A stretch of 64,000 bases of DNA. Origin: Hydractinia symbiolongicarpus (lineage: Eukaryota > Cnidaria > Hydrozoa > Anthoathecata > Hydractiniidae). The notes beneath the pieces were generated by a model. That model saw only the letters and a list, made by a program, of their open reading frames with translations. It searched no databases and was not told the origin of the DNA. A program made the position numbers and the translations under genes. The stretch lies in NCBI RefSeq assembly GCF_029227915.1, contig NC_079878.1, positions 21,169,501-21,233,500 on the forward strand, in the 5' to 3' direction. This document shows, piece after piece, positions 21,309 through 33,501 of this stretch (the first letter of the stretch is position 1; each line of letters begins with the position of its first letter).

Positions 21309-23723
21309 TCAGTAAAAGTCATAATCAAACTTGTTGTCATATCTGTCACAATCGAAATCACCACTGTCAATCGGTGAAATAGTCAAAATCATATTCAGCA
21401 CCACTGTCAATTGGTGAAAAAGTCAAAATCAAAATCAAGAGTAATGTCATGCATGTCATATAACGGCTCTGTTTTTACAATGACACTTTTGGTTGCTTTC
21501 TTTAATGTTGTTTTTCCAGTCTTTTTACTTTTTTTGTTTTATATAAACTGTTCTAATTTTTTTTCTTCCTACAAACAGGTTTAATAATCCTTTTTGATGT
21601 CAGGGCTTGGTCTAAATTAAAAAAGATTACCAACAGTCACAGTTTCATCACAAGAAGATATTTGGTAAAATAATAGTTTTTTTTTAGCTAACAAACATAA
21701 AAAAACATAAAAATTAAAAAGATCTTACCTAATTTTTTCATTAGGTCTGGAAAGGTTTTAATAAAGTTGAATAAAGTTTCACAATTATCTTTTGCATTTG
21801 TATTATCCAAATCACCGAACACATTAGATTTCACCACATCATCATCTTTACTCACTTTTGCCTTTACAATGGAACATAGCAAATCACCCAGTAATGATGT
21901 TTCAACCGACTTTTCAAGAATACAATTTTTTCTTTCTATTTGAGATAAGTGATGGAGAAAGGAGTTTAAAGGAATTCTACAGAGCGCTTTATCTCCTTAA
22001 GCTGTTCGAATATCTTTCCATAAGAATGACCTTTGTGTGATCTGTTACGGCAGTACAAACAAACATATTCATCACATTTAAAACATAAGAAGTTAGCCAG
22101 AGTATCATGCTCGGTGCACAATGGCTTCAATTTTTTCAGTTTGCTGTTTTTTACCGGTATAACATGACAACCATTCTGATCATCATGACAACAATTTTTG
22201 CAGAATCCAACACAACAATCAATACACCACATGGAAACAACATCGCAGCTTTGCTTATTTTGACATAGGAGTTCTTTATCACTATAATAAAAAAAGTCTT
22301 TTTTACAGCACAGTGTTGGAACCGACAAGCAACTTAGTCCAGGAAAATAAGCACAACATTAGGTCAACTCTATGTGAAAATTACTTGTCGCCAAGCACTG
22401 CATTAAGGATTTCGCCAATAATATCACTGCATTTTGCTTGGATAAAAATACTTTCTTAGAAAAAGATAATGATTTTCCCTTGTTTAAGCTCTAGTTTAGT
22501 CAGCATCGAGCAAGAAAACCAAGGACGACAGGGTATTTTAAAGAAATATCCACACATTCCTCCCCTCCAATGGTTTCAGCTAGAAAATGTTTTTTCATAT
22601 AGCTCTACATTTTTAATTCCCTTCTGACATGGTTATTGACAGCCCAAGAACGCATAAAAGTGTCTGTGCTGCATATTATAAAAAAATTCACAAAATCATT
22701 TTAAAAGGAAAAAAAAGATTTAAAATAAAAGTTTAAGTACGCTTACCTGATAAAAGTCGTTGATCTGTGTGTCTTGTTTTCTTTATAACATAACATGCTT
22801 GTTGTTTCATTCCACTTGATTACTGTTTTCTTTTTACAAAACAAAGGACATTTGACAGTGGCACTTCCATCCTTGTGAAATTCCAGCAATCCATCTAGAC
22901 ATTCTTTACAAAACGAGTGGCCACACTTGATAGTTTTAGCATTGTGATAGTCGTCCTTACATTTTGGACATTTTCCATTCGTAAGAGAAATTACTCTGGT
23001 ATCATTAAAACTAGAATCAGAACGATGAAGTTCTTTACTTTTTCCTTCTGTTTTATGATGCAATGCTTGTGAAGTTTTAACAAATTGCTTTCTTCTTTGT
23101 TTGATATCTGCAAGTTTTGTAACATTCAATTTCTTTTCATCTTTTTTGAGATACTTTCTAACAGAAGATTGCCTTTCTCTTTTTTGTTGTTTTTTACTTC
23201 TGTATTTTTCTTTTTTCTTTGCTGATTTCCTTTTGGATACTTTTACTGTTGTATGATGAGAGGTAAACAGTTGTGCAAAATGAAAGAAAAAATTTTTATG
23301 TTCCGATAGTTCTTCTATTATATCAGGTAGATCTTCATTTCCATTACTGTCAAGCAGTGATTCTGTGTAAGCAATGTTATTGTTGCTTTCAATCTCTTTT
23401 ATATTAGTACCAGAGAGTTTGAACACAATAGTGGGGAAGCCATCACCGAATTCTGCTTCATCAAAATCAGTCAACACTACTTCTAATTTCTTTCCCGCTA
23501 TTAAAGACTGAAAATATGGCTGATTCAGATTCTCTAAAAATACATTAACTTGATTTTGTATCTTAGAAACATCGTACATCTCCTTCACTCTTGAAAGTTT
23601 CAATCGATAGTCATTAGAAAGTGATTCAAATCTTTAAACTTTAGACTGTTCTTCCCTTGATAAAACACTCAGGAAGTCATTCACAAGCTTTAAGTTTCTC
23701 TTCCACATTTCTGTATGTATCTT
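21309..23723 (-). pseudogene. TRIM-like copy C, rearranged and probably pseudogenised
   Basis: Segments 23723-22747, 22332-21729 and 21611-21309 join with the same phases (2, then 1) as copies A and B. The first segment begins inside a coiled coil homologous to copies A/B (NDFLSVLSREE). It is interrupted by an in-frame TAA at 23634-23636, runs through a Lys/Arg-rich linker, and then encodes a RING (CPKC, CGHSFCKEC, CPLFC). So coiled coil precedes RING, the reverse of the usual order. The second segment has both B-boxes (MWCIDC, CTEH, CLYCRNRSHKGH). The frame then shifts near 21985 and about 60 coiled-coil residues are missing. The third segment (acceptor TTTAATTTAG|) changes frame repeatedly and ends in Asp/Phe-rich repeats. 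An ATG at 23579 could still start a shorter protein, so expression cannot be excluded. Confidence 0.65.
21359..21438. repeat. 40-bp tandem duplication in TRIM copy C tail
   Basis: Two 40-base units start with CACCACTGTCAAT at 21359 and 21399. On the minus strand each encodes an SPIDSG-plus-Asp/Tyr/Phe stretch. Since 40 is not a multiple of three, each unit shifts the frame, which helps explain the broken 3' end of copy C. Confidence 0.8.
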
Positions 23724-25910
23724 CTATTTGAAATCAGTTTACAAAGTCTAAATTAAAATTGATATGTAATACAAGAAAATATTAAAAAATAATATAATAT
23801 ATATCTTAAAAATAAACCCCATTTAAAATAACAATTACCATTTGCATGGTATAGCATAATACATCTTGAAATGCAATAATTAGTATTATCAAACGAATAT
23901 AAGAAATAGGCCAGACAGGTTACTGTATTCGTCTGACTACTGTCAATTACTTTAACAAGCTTTTGTTAGTCAAATAGAAACAACCATTTTAAATTGAGTG
24001 AAAAGCTGGACAATGTTGTCAAACCTGGCCGTTAATTTTATGAAAACAATCACCTTTTTTCGAATTTGTAATTTTAATTGAAAGCCTTTAATATTATTCA
24101 CCAAAGAAGTACATTTTGATATCGGTAGTTTCATTCCCCTTAAATTCAAGATAAACTTGATTTGATCTTTGTTCAGAATATCTTAACTTTTAAATTTTCT
24201 CATGGAGTGTTTTTATTTTACATATTACATAAAATTACACATAAAAATAACGAAGGGTATTTTCAATAATAGAATTAATTGTCATAACTCTTTTGTTATG
24301 TCAAAAATTATATATATAAAATAATCTCAAATAAAAAAAATCAATAGTTTAAATGCATATGAAATATTTAATATAACCACAAGCAATCCAGTTTAGCTTT
24401 TGCCACAACGAATTAAAATTTAATGACTTAATTCACATGTTTAAATGCGAACAAAATTGTTTTATAATATCCTTTTGAATAGGGGTTAGGGATACAAGTG
24501 CTTGTATTAAGAACATTTTCGATTTGGTTTCACCCCATTCACAAGGCATTCTCTGATGAATAATGATAACACACACCTGTCCACTTGTGTTATCATGCTT
24601 TGTTACACATAAAAAATTCGAAAATTAAAAATGAAACCCCTTTATTCCCTACACCATCACACGGTTATCACAACCTTGTTAGTGTTAATGCTGTCAGATG
24701 TTTTAGCTCCTGTATAAAATATTAACCTTTTATAAACATAAAAAGAAGGATTTAGGCACACTAAAAAAATCGCAGCAAAAAGACAGAAAGAAACTTCCCT
24801 CTATGCTTGTCATAACACCCTCCTCTGTTATGATACTTTTAAATTTTTCAATATTAAAAAGACTACATTGACAGGCTTGTTTTCCTTATATTTTCAAAAC
24901 TGAAATTATAACACCCTCCTCAATCACGCTTATTATATTTTTTAATGTTTGTAAAAACTACAATTGATTGCTGGCATGTTTAGATAAGAATTGGTCAACC
25001 TTTCCAATTAAATTTCTGCTGATTGTCATCACTACTTCAGGTTAAAGAATTAGGATTTTTTCCAGTTTTAAAGCACTAAAGTTGTATATAAATTTAAGTG
25101 CTGTAGCTGCAATGCTATCTATGCTGGCAAGACATTGCAATAATTGAAGTTAACGTAAGAGCCAGTAAACACATGAGTATCTCCAATTTAACCAAAAAAC
25201 CCTCATTTTTCAGCCATATCCGATCATGCATTATACTATCAGTGTAGGTCTTGTTGAAATAATTTTTTTCTATACTTTTCACCACTAAGACTAGCTAGGG
25301 TTTAGAATTGAGGGAGAGTTTATTATAGGGGAAAACCATCTTTGAATAGAAGTATCGCATCTGTTTCCTATTTGACCATTGATATAATGTATAATAATTA
25401 AATCATAATTGTTTTGTACAATTATACTTATTGACATATCATCTATTACAAATTAGTTTTTTGTAAACATGACTTGATAATGACCTTGATATATGGCATT
25501 ATTCTCAAAAATCACAAAATTTATGCTTGTATAAAAATAAGTTTTTACCTATTGTGACCAAAAAGTTATAAAGAAAATGTTAATCTCATCACTCATATAT
25601 TTATATTTTTAGGTGCCGTTTACTTTAATCTGTTAAGGCTCGTTTCACTTTGACTAAATTTTTCACTATATTGTGCATCTGTGGAACGTGCTGATTTACA
25701 CTAAAAATTAATAAACACAAAAAATTATTTTATTCATACCTTAATTGCTATGGTTGTGAAGCAACAACAAAAATAACATGTTGTGTAAAGAAGTATATTT
25801 CTCCTATCTCATGTTAACTACACCTAAGTTTGGGGGAAGGGGGAGGATGTCAGGTTTAATATCAGGGAGTTTCAAACCAGATGTGTGTGTTTCCAACTTT
25901 ACCCTTGTTA

Positions 25911-26150
25911 TCTTGTGGAAACGTCTGCATCTCTCGTGAAAAAGCTAACTGACCTGAGGTACCTCTCATGGATAAACCTGTGTCTCTCGTGGAAACACAT
26001 GCCTCTCGTGGAAAAACTTGTCTCTTGTGAAACACCCCTTTCAGCTAATCTCATCGAAACACCCCAATCTTAGCGACTCACCTACATCCCTACCGATTCT
26101 TGTTGAATTGCCTACATCTCAGTGACTCTTCTAGAAACACCTACTACCCG
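25911..26150 (+). repeat. Degenerate CTCGTGGAAACAC minisatellite
   Basis: Variants of (T)CTCGTGGAAACACCTG recur about every 18-35 bases (for example at 25934, 25995 and 26007), with diverged copies to about 26150 and again near 26551-26620. No coding potential was seen. Confidence 0.6.
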
Positions 26151-26699
26151 TTAATGTGAAGCTCATTTGTTAGGGTAACAAATTTGGCTGACAAAGGAAG
26201 CCCGACATCTCAATTTATCTCAAACTTAATTTTTAAAAGAAAGAAATTTCCAATTCATGATATCATTAACTCATATAATCCGATAATGCGCAACCAAAAA
26301 ATAGTACTATTTCAGTCAACTTATAAAACATCAACTAATAAGGATTTATTTTCGTGAATAGTTATAAGCACTTATCAAAAATGTGTCTTGCAAGGAGCTG
26401 TGAAACAAAGTCTCGCTTTTTTAAAATTAAAGAAAAAAATTGCCAATAGAAGCTTTGTACATGTGTCAAGAAGAGTGTGGGGTAAAACAAATAGACCTTA
26501 ACTGATGCTGACACATATTTGGAAACCCGTTATCCTTATTGTTGAGACCTATCTTGTGGAAAGGCTAACAGATCTTGGGTGTCTCTCGTGTTAACAATTA
26601 AGTTTGGTGTGGAAACGCTAACCCAGCGGCTTATGTAATAAATATGTGTGGGTCTGTGTTTGTGTGTGTGTCTGTGACGAACTAACAAGTGTCAGTTTG

Positions 26700-26765
26700 T
26701 TAAAAAATTTATGTTAATCAATTCACCTTTATAATATCTATGCATTGATTGAGTTTGTTGGTATG
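26700..26765 (-). repeat. R2 dispersed repeat, copy 2 (inverted)
   Basis: Reads TTATGTTAATCAATTCACC then ATCTATGCATTGA, the reverse complement of the R2 core. It begins immediately after a GT-rich tract similar to the one in the R1 copy near 39870. Confidence 0.65.
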
Positions 26766-27430
26766 TGACCTTAACAATTTCATTCATTAATTAGAATTTA
26801 GAAATTATTCAATTGGATCTCACATTGAAAAAAGACACATCCTAGAATTAAGATGTAAATCAGGAAAATAGGACGTTTTAGTCTATTTCTTTATCACTTG
26901 AGCCTGCGCAAACACCCACTTTGTTCATCATTATTTTCGCTAACTTCTTTCTAGGGATGGCTTAAAATTCATACAGTTAAGCGGCAAGCGAAGTTGCCAG
27001 ATCGTCGCTAGAGCTTTTTGTTGATATAATAACGTAGTTAGGACGATAACACTACGATTTGACACTGGGGTGGTGGTCTGGTGTATGAACTTCTTCCTAA
27101 TTGGTATATAAACTTATGGGAAAAGTTATAAATATATATGTGACTCATAAATATATATTTATGAGTGTTTAAATGCACACATATATAGATCTTCTTCCTA
27201 CAGTACTCTGGTTTGTATTGCCCATAGTTAGTTCACCATTTACCTATGTGCCTTTTCTGGTCAGCAGCATATATTTTGGTCAGCAGTCTTGCTAGTATTT
27301 AAGCTGCAGTTGCCTCATGGTTTTCCTTTTCAGTTCTAGCAGTTTTTCATATGCTTATGTCTGCTGCTTATTAATCCACTTATATCTAATCAATCATTTT
27401 GCAATCAAACCAATATTTGGCTAATTAAAC

Positions 27431-29103
27431 ATGAATTTATCACCTATATGGATGCTGTTATATTTTATCTTACCTACTCAAACGCCAGATGGCTCAGAAG
27501 ATGAAGATTCAACTTCTCAAACCTTCCAATCTGCTGCAATGTGTTTCGCTCCTGAGGAATCGTCCACACTCAAAAAGAAACGTATCCCAAAATGTCCTGG
27601 CTGTAAGGCACTTCTGGCTCTACACGACTTTGGTATTCCCAGTCGTCACTGTCCAGGTCGTCGTTCTAGCGCTACCAACACTGTCACATCAGCTGCTTCA
27701 ACACTTTCCTCAATTATCGCTAATAACCCAATGCCTTCAATCCAAAGATCTTCGCCTCTGCAGTCTCACCTAAACAACCCAAACAAATCTTCTTCGCCGT
27801 CTCAGCTAGCTGCTCTTCAAAATCAGCTGGCTGTCTTAGAACAGGAAGAGTTATCCCTAAGGGAAAGTTTACAAACAGAAGAGCAACACCTTCTCAATCA
27901 GATTGCTGCTCGACAATCAGAATTAGCTAGGCTTCGCTCAGCTTCTTCCAGAAATGCCCGCCCAGCACAAATTCTAAGCACTTCCCCGTTGCAGCAAACT
28001 GTAAATCTAACCATTCGTGTCCAAGACAATCTCCGCCCTTCACCTCTTGAAGTACAACAGCCATCTTGTTTTGCTTCCTTGCTTGCTCCGCAACAGTCCG
28101 CCAATTTGTTGACCAATCGCACTGTCTTGTCACAACAACAAACTGTTAATCTTCCATTCTAGGCGATTACTAATAAGAATCAATTGGTGGTGGGGTTTAC
28201 TTGTGTTGAACCAATCTTGCTGGTGAAATCATTGTGTTTATAATAGTGGTATATATTGTGTTGTGTGTAAATCAATTGGGTATATTTAGTGTTGTGTTAT
28301 TAGGAGAACTGTGAAGATAACCTACAGGAGAACTGTGAAGATAACCTACAGGTTAGTCATACACATATTGCGAGTTTAACACAAACATGCTCCCTATCGG
28401 ATGTTTTTTGCCAGCAAGAAGATCGTAGTTCAGAATTGTTTCTGCGCCCTGCACTTTCTTCCAACACTGGAAATGGTAAGCCACTTCGTATTGTCGATTT
28501 TGTGTCTCGGCTTCGTCCTGTGGAGCAGGAGAAAGTTCTACTGATCCTGGTTCGCAAACTACGCTAATGTTGGCCATTGGAAATAAGAAGCCAAGACTGG
28601 AATCTTTTTCCATGGAACAATATAACATAGCTAATTTGAGAATTTTTTATGAATTATTGTCTTCTGCCAGATGGCCAACCTCGTCCGATTTACGTGACTA
28701 TTTGTCTTATTCCATTAAGATCTTAGAGTTGGCTAGAAAGTACACCTGGGAGTCTGTGCTAAAGTATGACGATGAATATTGATTTCTTCAGCACACTTAT
28801 GGCTATCCATGGAGCTTTGACAATAGCCATTTGCATGAAGTGATGCTTATACCTCGTTGGGCCTCCCCTCCTGACTGTAACCCTTCCAGTACCTTAAGTA
28901 AGGGAAATTCAGGTTCACCTGCCTCAGGATCGTCTTCAGGGTTTCCTACACATACTTCTTCCGGTGTGGAAATATGTCGTAACTTTAACCGCCAAAAAGG
29001 TTGCCAGAAAACCGAATGTAAATTCACCCACGTCTGCAACCGCAAAATTGGTAATCAGGCTTGTGGCAAACCTCATTCTGGACAAAACCACAATTCTGAC
29101 AAT
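27431..29103 (+). pseudogene. DIRS gag-like region with CCCH-type Cys/His motif
   Basis: The 243-codon frame at 27431-28162 has a Cys pair (CPGCKALLALHD), a Ser/Gln-rich region and a predicted coiled coil (QLAVLEQEELSLRESL). A 24-base direct repeat (AGGAGAACTGTGAAGATAACC and following) occurs at about 28302 and 28326. The C-terminal part (28831-29103) has EICRNFNRQKGCQKTECKFT followed by HVC and CGKPH, a CCCH-like motif typical of DIRS gag C-termini. The parts lie in different frames separated by stops. Confidence 0.6.
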
Positions 29104-29238
29104 TGACTACCCTCAGAATTTTGCACTCCTCTTAATGTTGACTTATGGACCAATGAACTGGCTGAAGACCCAGATCGTGACTTCCTCCTTAATGGAATTC
29201 ACTGTGGTTTTCAGCTTCTTCCTAAGGAATCTGATTTA

Positions 29239-30585
29239 TTGCCTGCCAAAATGAATAACTACTTTTCTGTTACCAGTCCTACAGCTCATATGAAAGTAGA
29301 AGCTACTCTGCTGGATGAACTTAAAACTGGTAACTATGTTCTTACTCAATGTAAACCTACCATTGTCAGTGCTCTTGGGGCTGTCCCCAAACCTGACTCT
29401 GACGAGTTACGCATTATACATGACTGTTCCATGCCAGTTGGAAAGGGTGTCAATACGTACATTGATATTGAAAAACAAAAATTTCAAACTATCGAAGATG
29501 CCTATGCTATGATCAAACAGGGATATTTTATGGCCAAGGTTGATTTACGCCATGCATATCGGTCAGTACCTGTTCATCCATCAAACTATGCTGCGCTTGG
29601 TCTAAAATGGCGGTTTTCTGGAAGCACTCATATCTTGTCGATACTCGACTTCCTTTTGGAGGTCGAAGTGCTCCTGGAATATTTCATGATGCTATTTCGT
29701 ATGATGCTAAGACAAGGTTTTCCTCTCGTTATTGTCTACCTAGATGATTTTCTTGTTCTTTGGCCGAACACAGACTGAATGTTATGAGGCCTATAACACA
29801 CTCTGTAAATTACTTGTTGCACTAGGGTTTCAGCTTAGCCCTGCTAAGTTGGTTCTTCCATGCCAGCAACTTACTTTTCTTGGAATTCTGCTTGACACTG
29901 TGTCACTTACCCTTTCTCTTCCACCTGCTAAACTGGATGCATTGAGGGAAGTAGTGTCACATTTTTTAACCAAGCAGAGAGCCTCTAAGAAAGAGTTGCA
30001 ACGTCTTGCTGGTCGCCTAAATTGGGCTTGTAAAGTCGTGTATGGTGGTAGAACGTTCTTGAGACGTGTCCTGGATCTGATGAACACCTTGTCTTCCCCT
30101 GCCTCGAAGTGTCGCTTGACGCTCGAATTTCACAGGGATATAACTTGGTGGGATCAGTTCTTGGGTGTGTTTAATGGACAATGCGATTTCTATGACCAAA
30201 GACCTATTACCAGTCTGCAAACTGATGCTTGCTCTGATGCTGTTGGTGCCTTTTTTGAGGGTGATTGATTCCATTCTCATCTATGGGTAGACCATTCCCC
30301 TCTTGCCTCTTTGCATATTAATTTTAAGGAAGCCCTGTGTGTAGTTCTTTCTGCTATTCGCTGGGCTCCTTCTGCGAGAATACTGCTGCTGTTGCTATGC
30401 TTAATAAAGGAACTACCCATCACCCTGTTATGATGGACTATTTACGTCAGTTGTTTTGGTTATCGGCTACCTTCAATTTTCGTTTGAAGGCTTTCCATGT
30501 AGCTGGTGCTCAGAATGTCCTTGCTGACGACATATCACGTCTTCATTCAGGACAACACTTATTATCATTTTTGCACTTTTTGTAG
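29239..30585 (+). pseudogene. DIRS reverse transcriptase and RNase H, frameshifted
   Basis: Recognisable blocks are ALGAVPKPDSDELRIIHDCS, MAKVDLRHAYRSVPVHP and the catalytic YLDDFLVL near 29740. An internal stretch (about 29634-29700) is in another frame, where it reads RLPFGGRSAPGIFH, the expected DIRS block. A frame change after the YLDD block leads to ECYEAYNTLCKLL, LTFLGILLDT and an RNase H-like LQTDACSDAVGAFFEGD. The 30337-30585 segment ends with FHVAGAQNVLADDISRL. Multiple indels mean no full-length enzyme. Confidence 0.85.
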
Positions 30586-30607
30586 CTCAACTCACTGACT
30601 TCAGTCT

Positions 30608-31687
30608 GTGATTTGGTTGCCATCAATCATATGTCTGCCTATTCTTATTATTTTCTCATTGGTAAGTATACCATCTGTGGTAGCTAATTTTTGTATTCTC
30701 CTTCCTCTAGAGTTGCCCCCCTTCGTTTCGGAGTTGGTGCACGACGTTGTCCTTTTTCGGCAGACCACCTATGCTGAGAATACAAAAAAAAGCTATCGCA
30801 CGCATTGCAAGGCTTATGAATGTTTTTGTAGCCAGATGTCTTCGCCACTTGTGCCTGCCTCCACAGATTTTTTATGCCTATATATTGCCCATTTGGCTAG
30901 GTTTTTACTACCACAATCAGTTTGTATGTATCTAAATTTTGTTGGCATTCTACATTTAGAGATGGGATATGCTAATCCTCTAACCAACAATTGGACACTA
31001 TTCACAGTTTTAAAAGGTATGAAGCGTATGCTTGGTGTTCCAGCCAAGCCACGTCTTCCTATTACCACTGCTCTTCTTTTTGGTATTCGTTCTCGCCTTA
31101 ACCTAAATTGTAGGTTTCATGCTTCATTTTGGGCTGTTTGTTTAGTTTCATTTTTTGGTCTGTTCCGTAAGTAACATTTATTGCCAGCATCTTCTATGAT
31201 ATTTAATCCGCTCAAACAACTAGTTCAGTCTGATTTTACTTTTCATGATGACCATATTCTCGTTCTAGTTAGATGGAGTAAGACCATCCAACTGGGACAG
31301 CGCACAATTACTGTTCCACTGGTGGCTATTCCTTCTTCTCCTCTTTGTCCAGTTCGGGCTATTTTGCATGCTTTTTCTCTCACTCCAGGTGTTCTGCCTG
31401 ATGCTCAAGCCTTTTGTTGGCGCAAATCCTTGATGCTACCCATTGACATATCGGACTTTCATGTCTGTTATGAAAAAAGTGTTGACAGAGTTAGGGTGTT
31501 CTACCTCCCAATATGGTACCCACTCGTTTCGCCGTGGGGGGCCACCTTTGCTTTAGAGGCAGGTGTTCCCCTGGATGTCATATCCTTATTGGGGGACTGG
31601 AAATCTGATAGTATGTTTCTTTACCTTCACATGCCCCTTGCTCAGCGGTTTTCTGCCCAACGACTTATGGCATCACACCTTGCATGA
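30608..31687 (+). pseudogene. DIRS tyrosine recombinase, interrupted
   Basis: The N-terminal part has YAENTKKSYRTHCKAYECFC, the SAM-like core-binding region, and ends FFGLFRK before a TAA at 31172-31174. The catalytic part reads LVRWSKT, then GDWKSD and a tyrosine context FLYLHMP. The box II HSFRRGG block is present in DNA near 31515-31545 but in a different frame. An extra base near 31478 and a missing base in the G run near 31545 offset the frame between them. Catalytic Arg, His/Arg and Tyr positions therefore all exist in DNA but not in one frame. Confidence 0.8.
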
Positions 31688-33500
31688 CATATTTTATTTT
31701 ATTTTCTACTAGTACTTTGGATTTGGACTCTATGTTTTCACATATTTTACGTTGTGAGCTATGCTATGTATATATATATTTTGTTCACGCTTCTTATTAA
31801 TATTATATAGAGATGTGTTAATACCTTGGCTTTGTTGTTGCTTATATTATATATGTGTTCTACTTTCATTTCATGCTTGTATATATTTTCAGCTATTACT
31901 ATATATAAATGTTTTGTAACTTTTGTCCTATCTACAGCAATAGAACTGTACTCTACAATGATGAGTTTTTATGTGTGAGTTTAAATATATAAAATAGGTA
32001 ATGTCCATTAGCATTTAAAATGAAAACACACACATAAACGTCTTGATAAAAAAAGGGCTCCATCAATAAAGTTAAATCACAAGTCACTTGGTCTGCAAGA
32101 TTATTTAAAGCTCTTCATGTAGACCATAACGAAAACAAATTTGTTGTTCTTTTGCATGGGTTTTCCCAGGTCATAGTTAACCTCGGCACAAAAAAACACA
32201 GGAGAACTACGTTGAATGTTAAATCAAAAATATCTTACCTGCGTTTAAAAAAGTTCCCTGTTACTTTTTTTGCGAAAATGGCAGGTATCGTTGATCTACG
32301 TCGATCTTAGTTGCAGCAGGCGAACGAGACAGTTGTTTCGATTTCGAAGAAATTCGCATTGCATTATGGTTTACGAAAATAATTAAATATAGCAAGTGCA
32401 ACCAAGATCAACAACTTTAATGACCAAAAACAGCTTTTAAATTAATTTCTTGATTAAAGATTTTTATGCTGCATTTTTATTCGACACAATTAAACTGCAA
32501 AGTTATTAAAAAACAGAATTTTTTTCTTTTTCAATACCACGGTCGCGTATTCTTCATTGAGGCTCAAAAAGGAGAACAATCTTTCACCTCCGGCGACTGT
32601 GACTTTCGTTTTGGCAAATAAATCTTTTCTGGATATTCAAGTAAAAATTTTGTTGCATTTAAACGAAACGAAAAAACGAAAACAAACGAAAACGTAATAT
32701 TCTCAGTGCATATACCAGCTAACTATAGCTACACTCTGACTGTGGATAAGTAGCCAATATTAGTAAAGCTATAGAGTATATACGCGCACATGACTGACGT
32801 CGGTCGTCCATTACAGGCGTGAAGCTACAACTTTAAAAGTTAACATAAGTAACATAAGTAAGTAACATCCTAAAAGGCAAGAAAAAATCGACCACAAACA
32901 AGTAAATATATAGCAAAAGTAAACAAATTTGTATCATTTAGATAAGTTAGATATGCTCTCCTTCTTGCCCATTTATAAATAGATAATGATGATTTCATAG
33001 ATGCTAGCTAGCTAAAGTTTGGTGTATAAAGTATGCTGCATCTGTTTTTTCTAATAATTTTTTCTTTGAGTTTAAACACATTTGACCAATCGAAAGCTGA
33101 TTCCAACTAGCGCTGATTGCGACACTATGTGAATCTTATTGTACTATTAACCTATTTTGCGTATGCCACCTTCATTCAAATTGAATATATAAACTATGAC
33201 TTTAATTTATTTGTTCTATGTAACATTTTTTTACCGGATCTCTTAGTTATTTTAAATGAAATAATGCTTGTTTCACTTGCAAGTGCAACTATGCAGACTT
33301 GTTTCATATGTGTCTCATTAGCGTTTGCCTCTGCACCAGTGAAGGATCGCATGGCTAGGTAAGGGGCTGTGTTGATGATATCTTCGGATACATAATTCTT
33401 TATCGAGGTCAGGAGACGGTGGATTAGCTAGGATGTACAGGTTGACTTTGGATATGTTTTCGTTAGTTAATTTTTTCACAATAAAACGAAATTGATTATT
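31688..33500. other. Intergenic, no confident gene
   Basis: Begins with the AT-rich 3' flank of the DIRS element. A 32-codon minus-strand ORF with an ATG at 32357-32359 ends at 32261 and is followed by a good donor (CGCAG|GTAAGA). It could be an orphan first exon or 5'-UTR, but no partner exon was found. Confidence 0.35.
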
Positions 33501-33501
33501 A

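Larger units (their letters stand above)
23724..27430. other. Repeat-rich intergenic region, no gene seen
   Basis: No coding exon is supported here. It contains an inverted repeat at 24563-24596 (ATGATAACACA arms), a degraded direct duplication with period near 98 bases (ATAACACCCTCCTC at about 24811 and 24909), a CTCGTGGAAACAC-type minisatellite (25911-26150), an R2 copy (26700-26765), a GT-rich tract (26647-26682) and the leader of the DIRS-type element. Confidence 0.5.
27431..31687 (+). mobile_element. Decayed DIRS-type (tyrosine-recombinase) retrotransposon
   Basis: In order on the + strand there are gag-like ORFs (27431-29103), reverse transcriptase and RNase H (29239-30585) and a tyrosine recombinase (30608-31687). 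This combination, with no DDE integrase and no protease, defines DIRS-like elements. The region is visibly less AT-rich than its flanks and has different codon use. Several frameshifts and stops make the copy inactive. I searched the flanks for inverted or split direct repeats and found none that I would defend. Confidence 0.85.

Noticed and set aside
22743-23603. A complete 286-residue basic RING protein
   Set aside because: The apparent start is not ATG, the frame continues upstream through a TAA into coiled-coil sequence, and a donor with correct phase ends the exon at 22747.
27898-28628. Minus-strand ORFs inside the DIRS element
   Set aside because: They overlap the gag-like region antisense and show no domain similarity.
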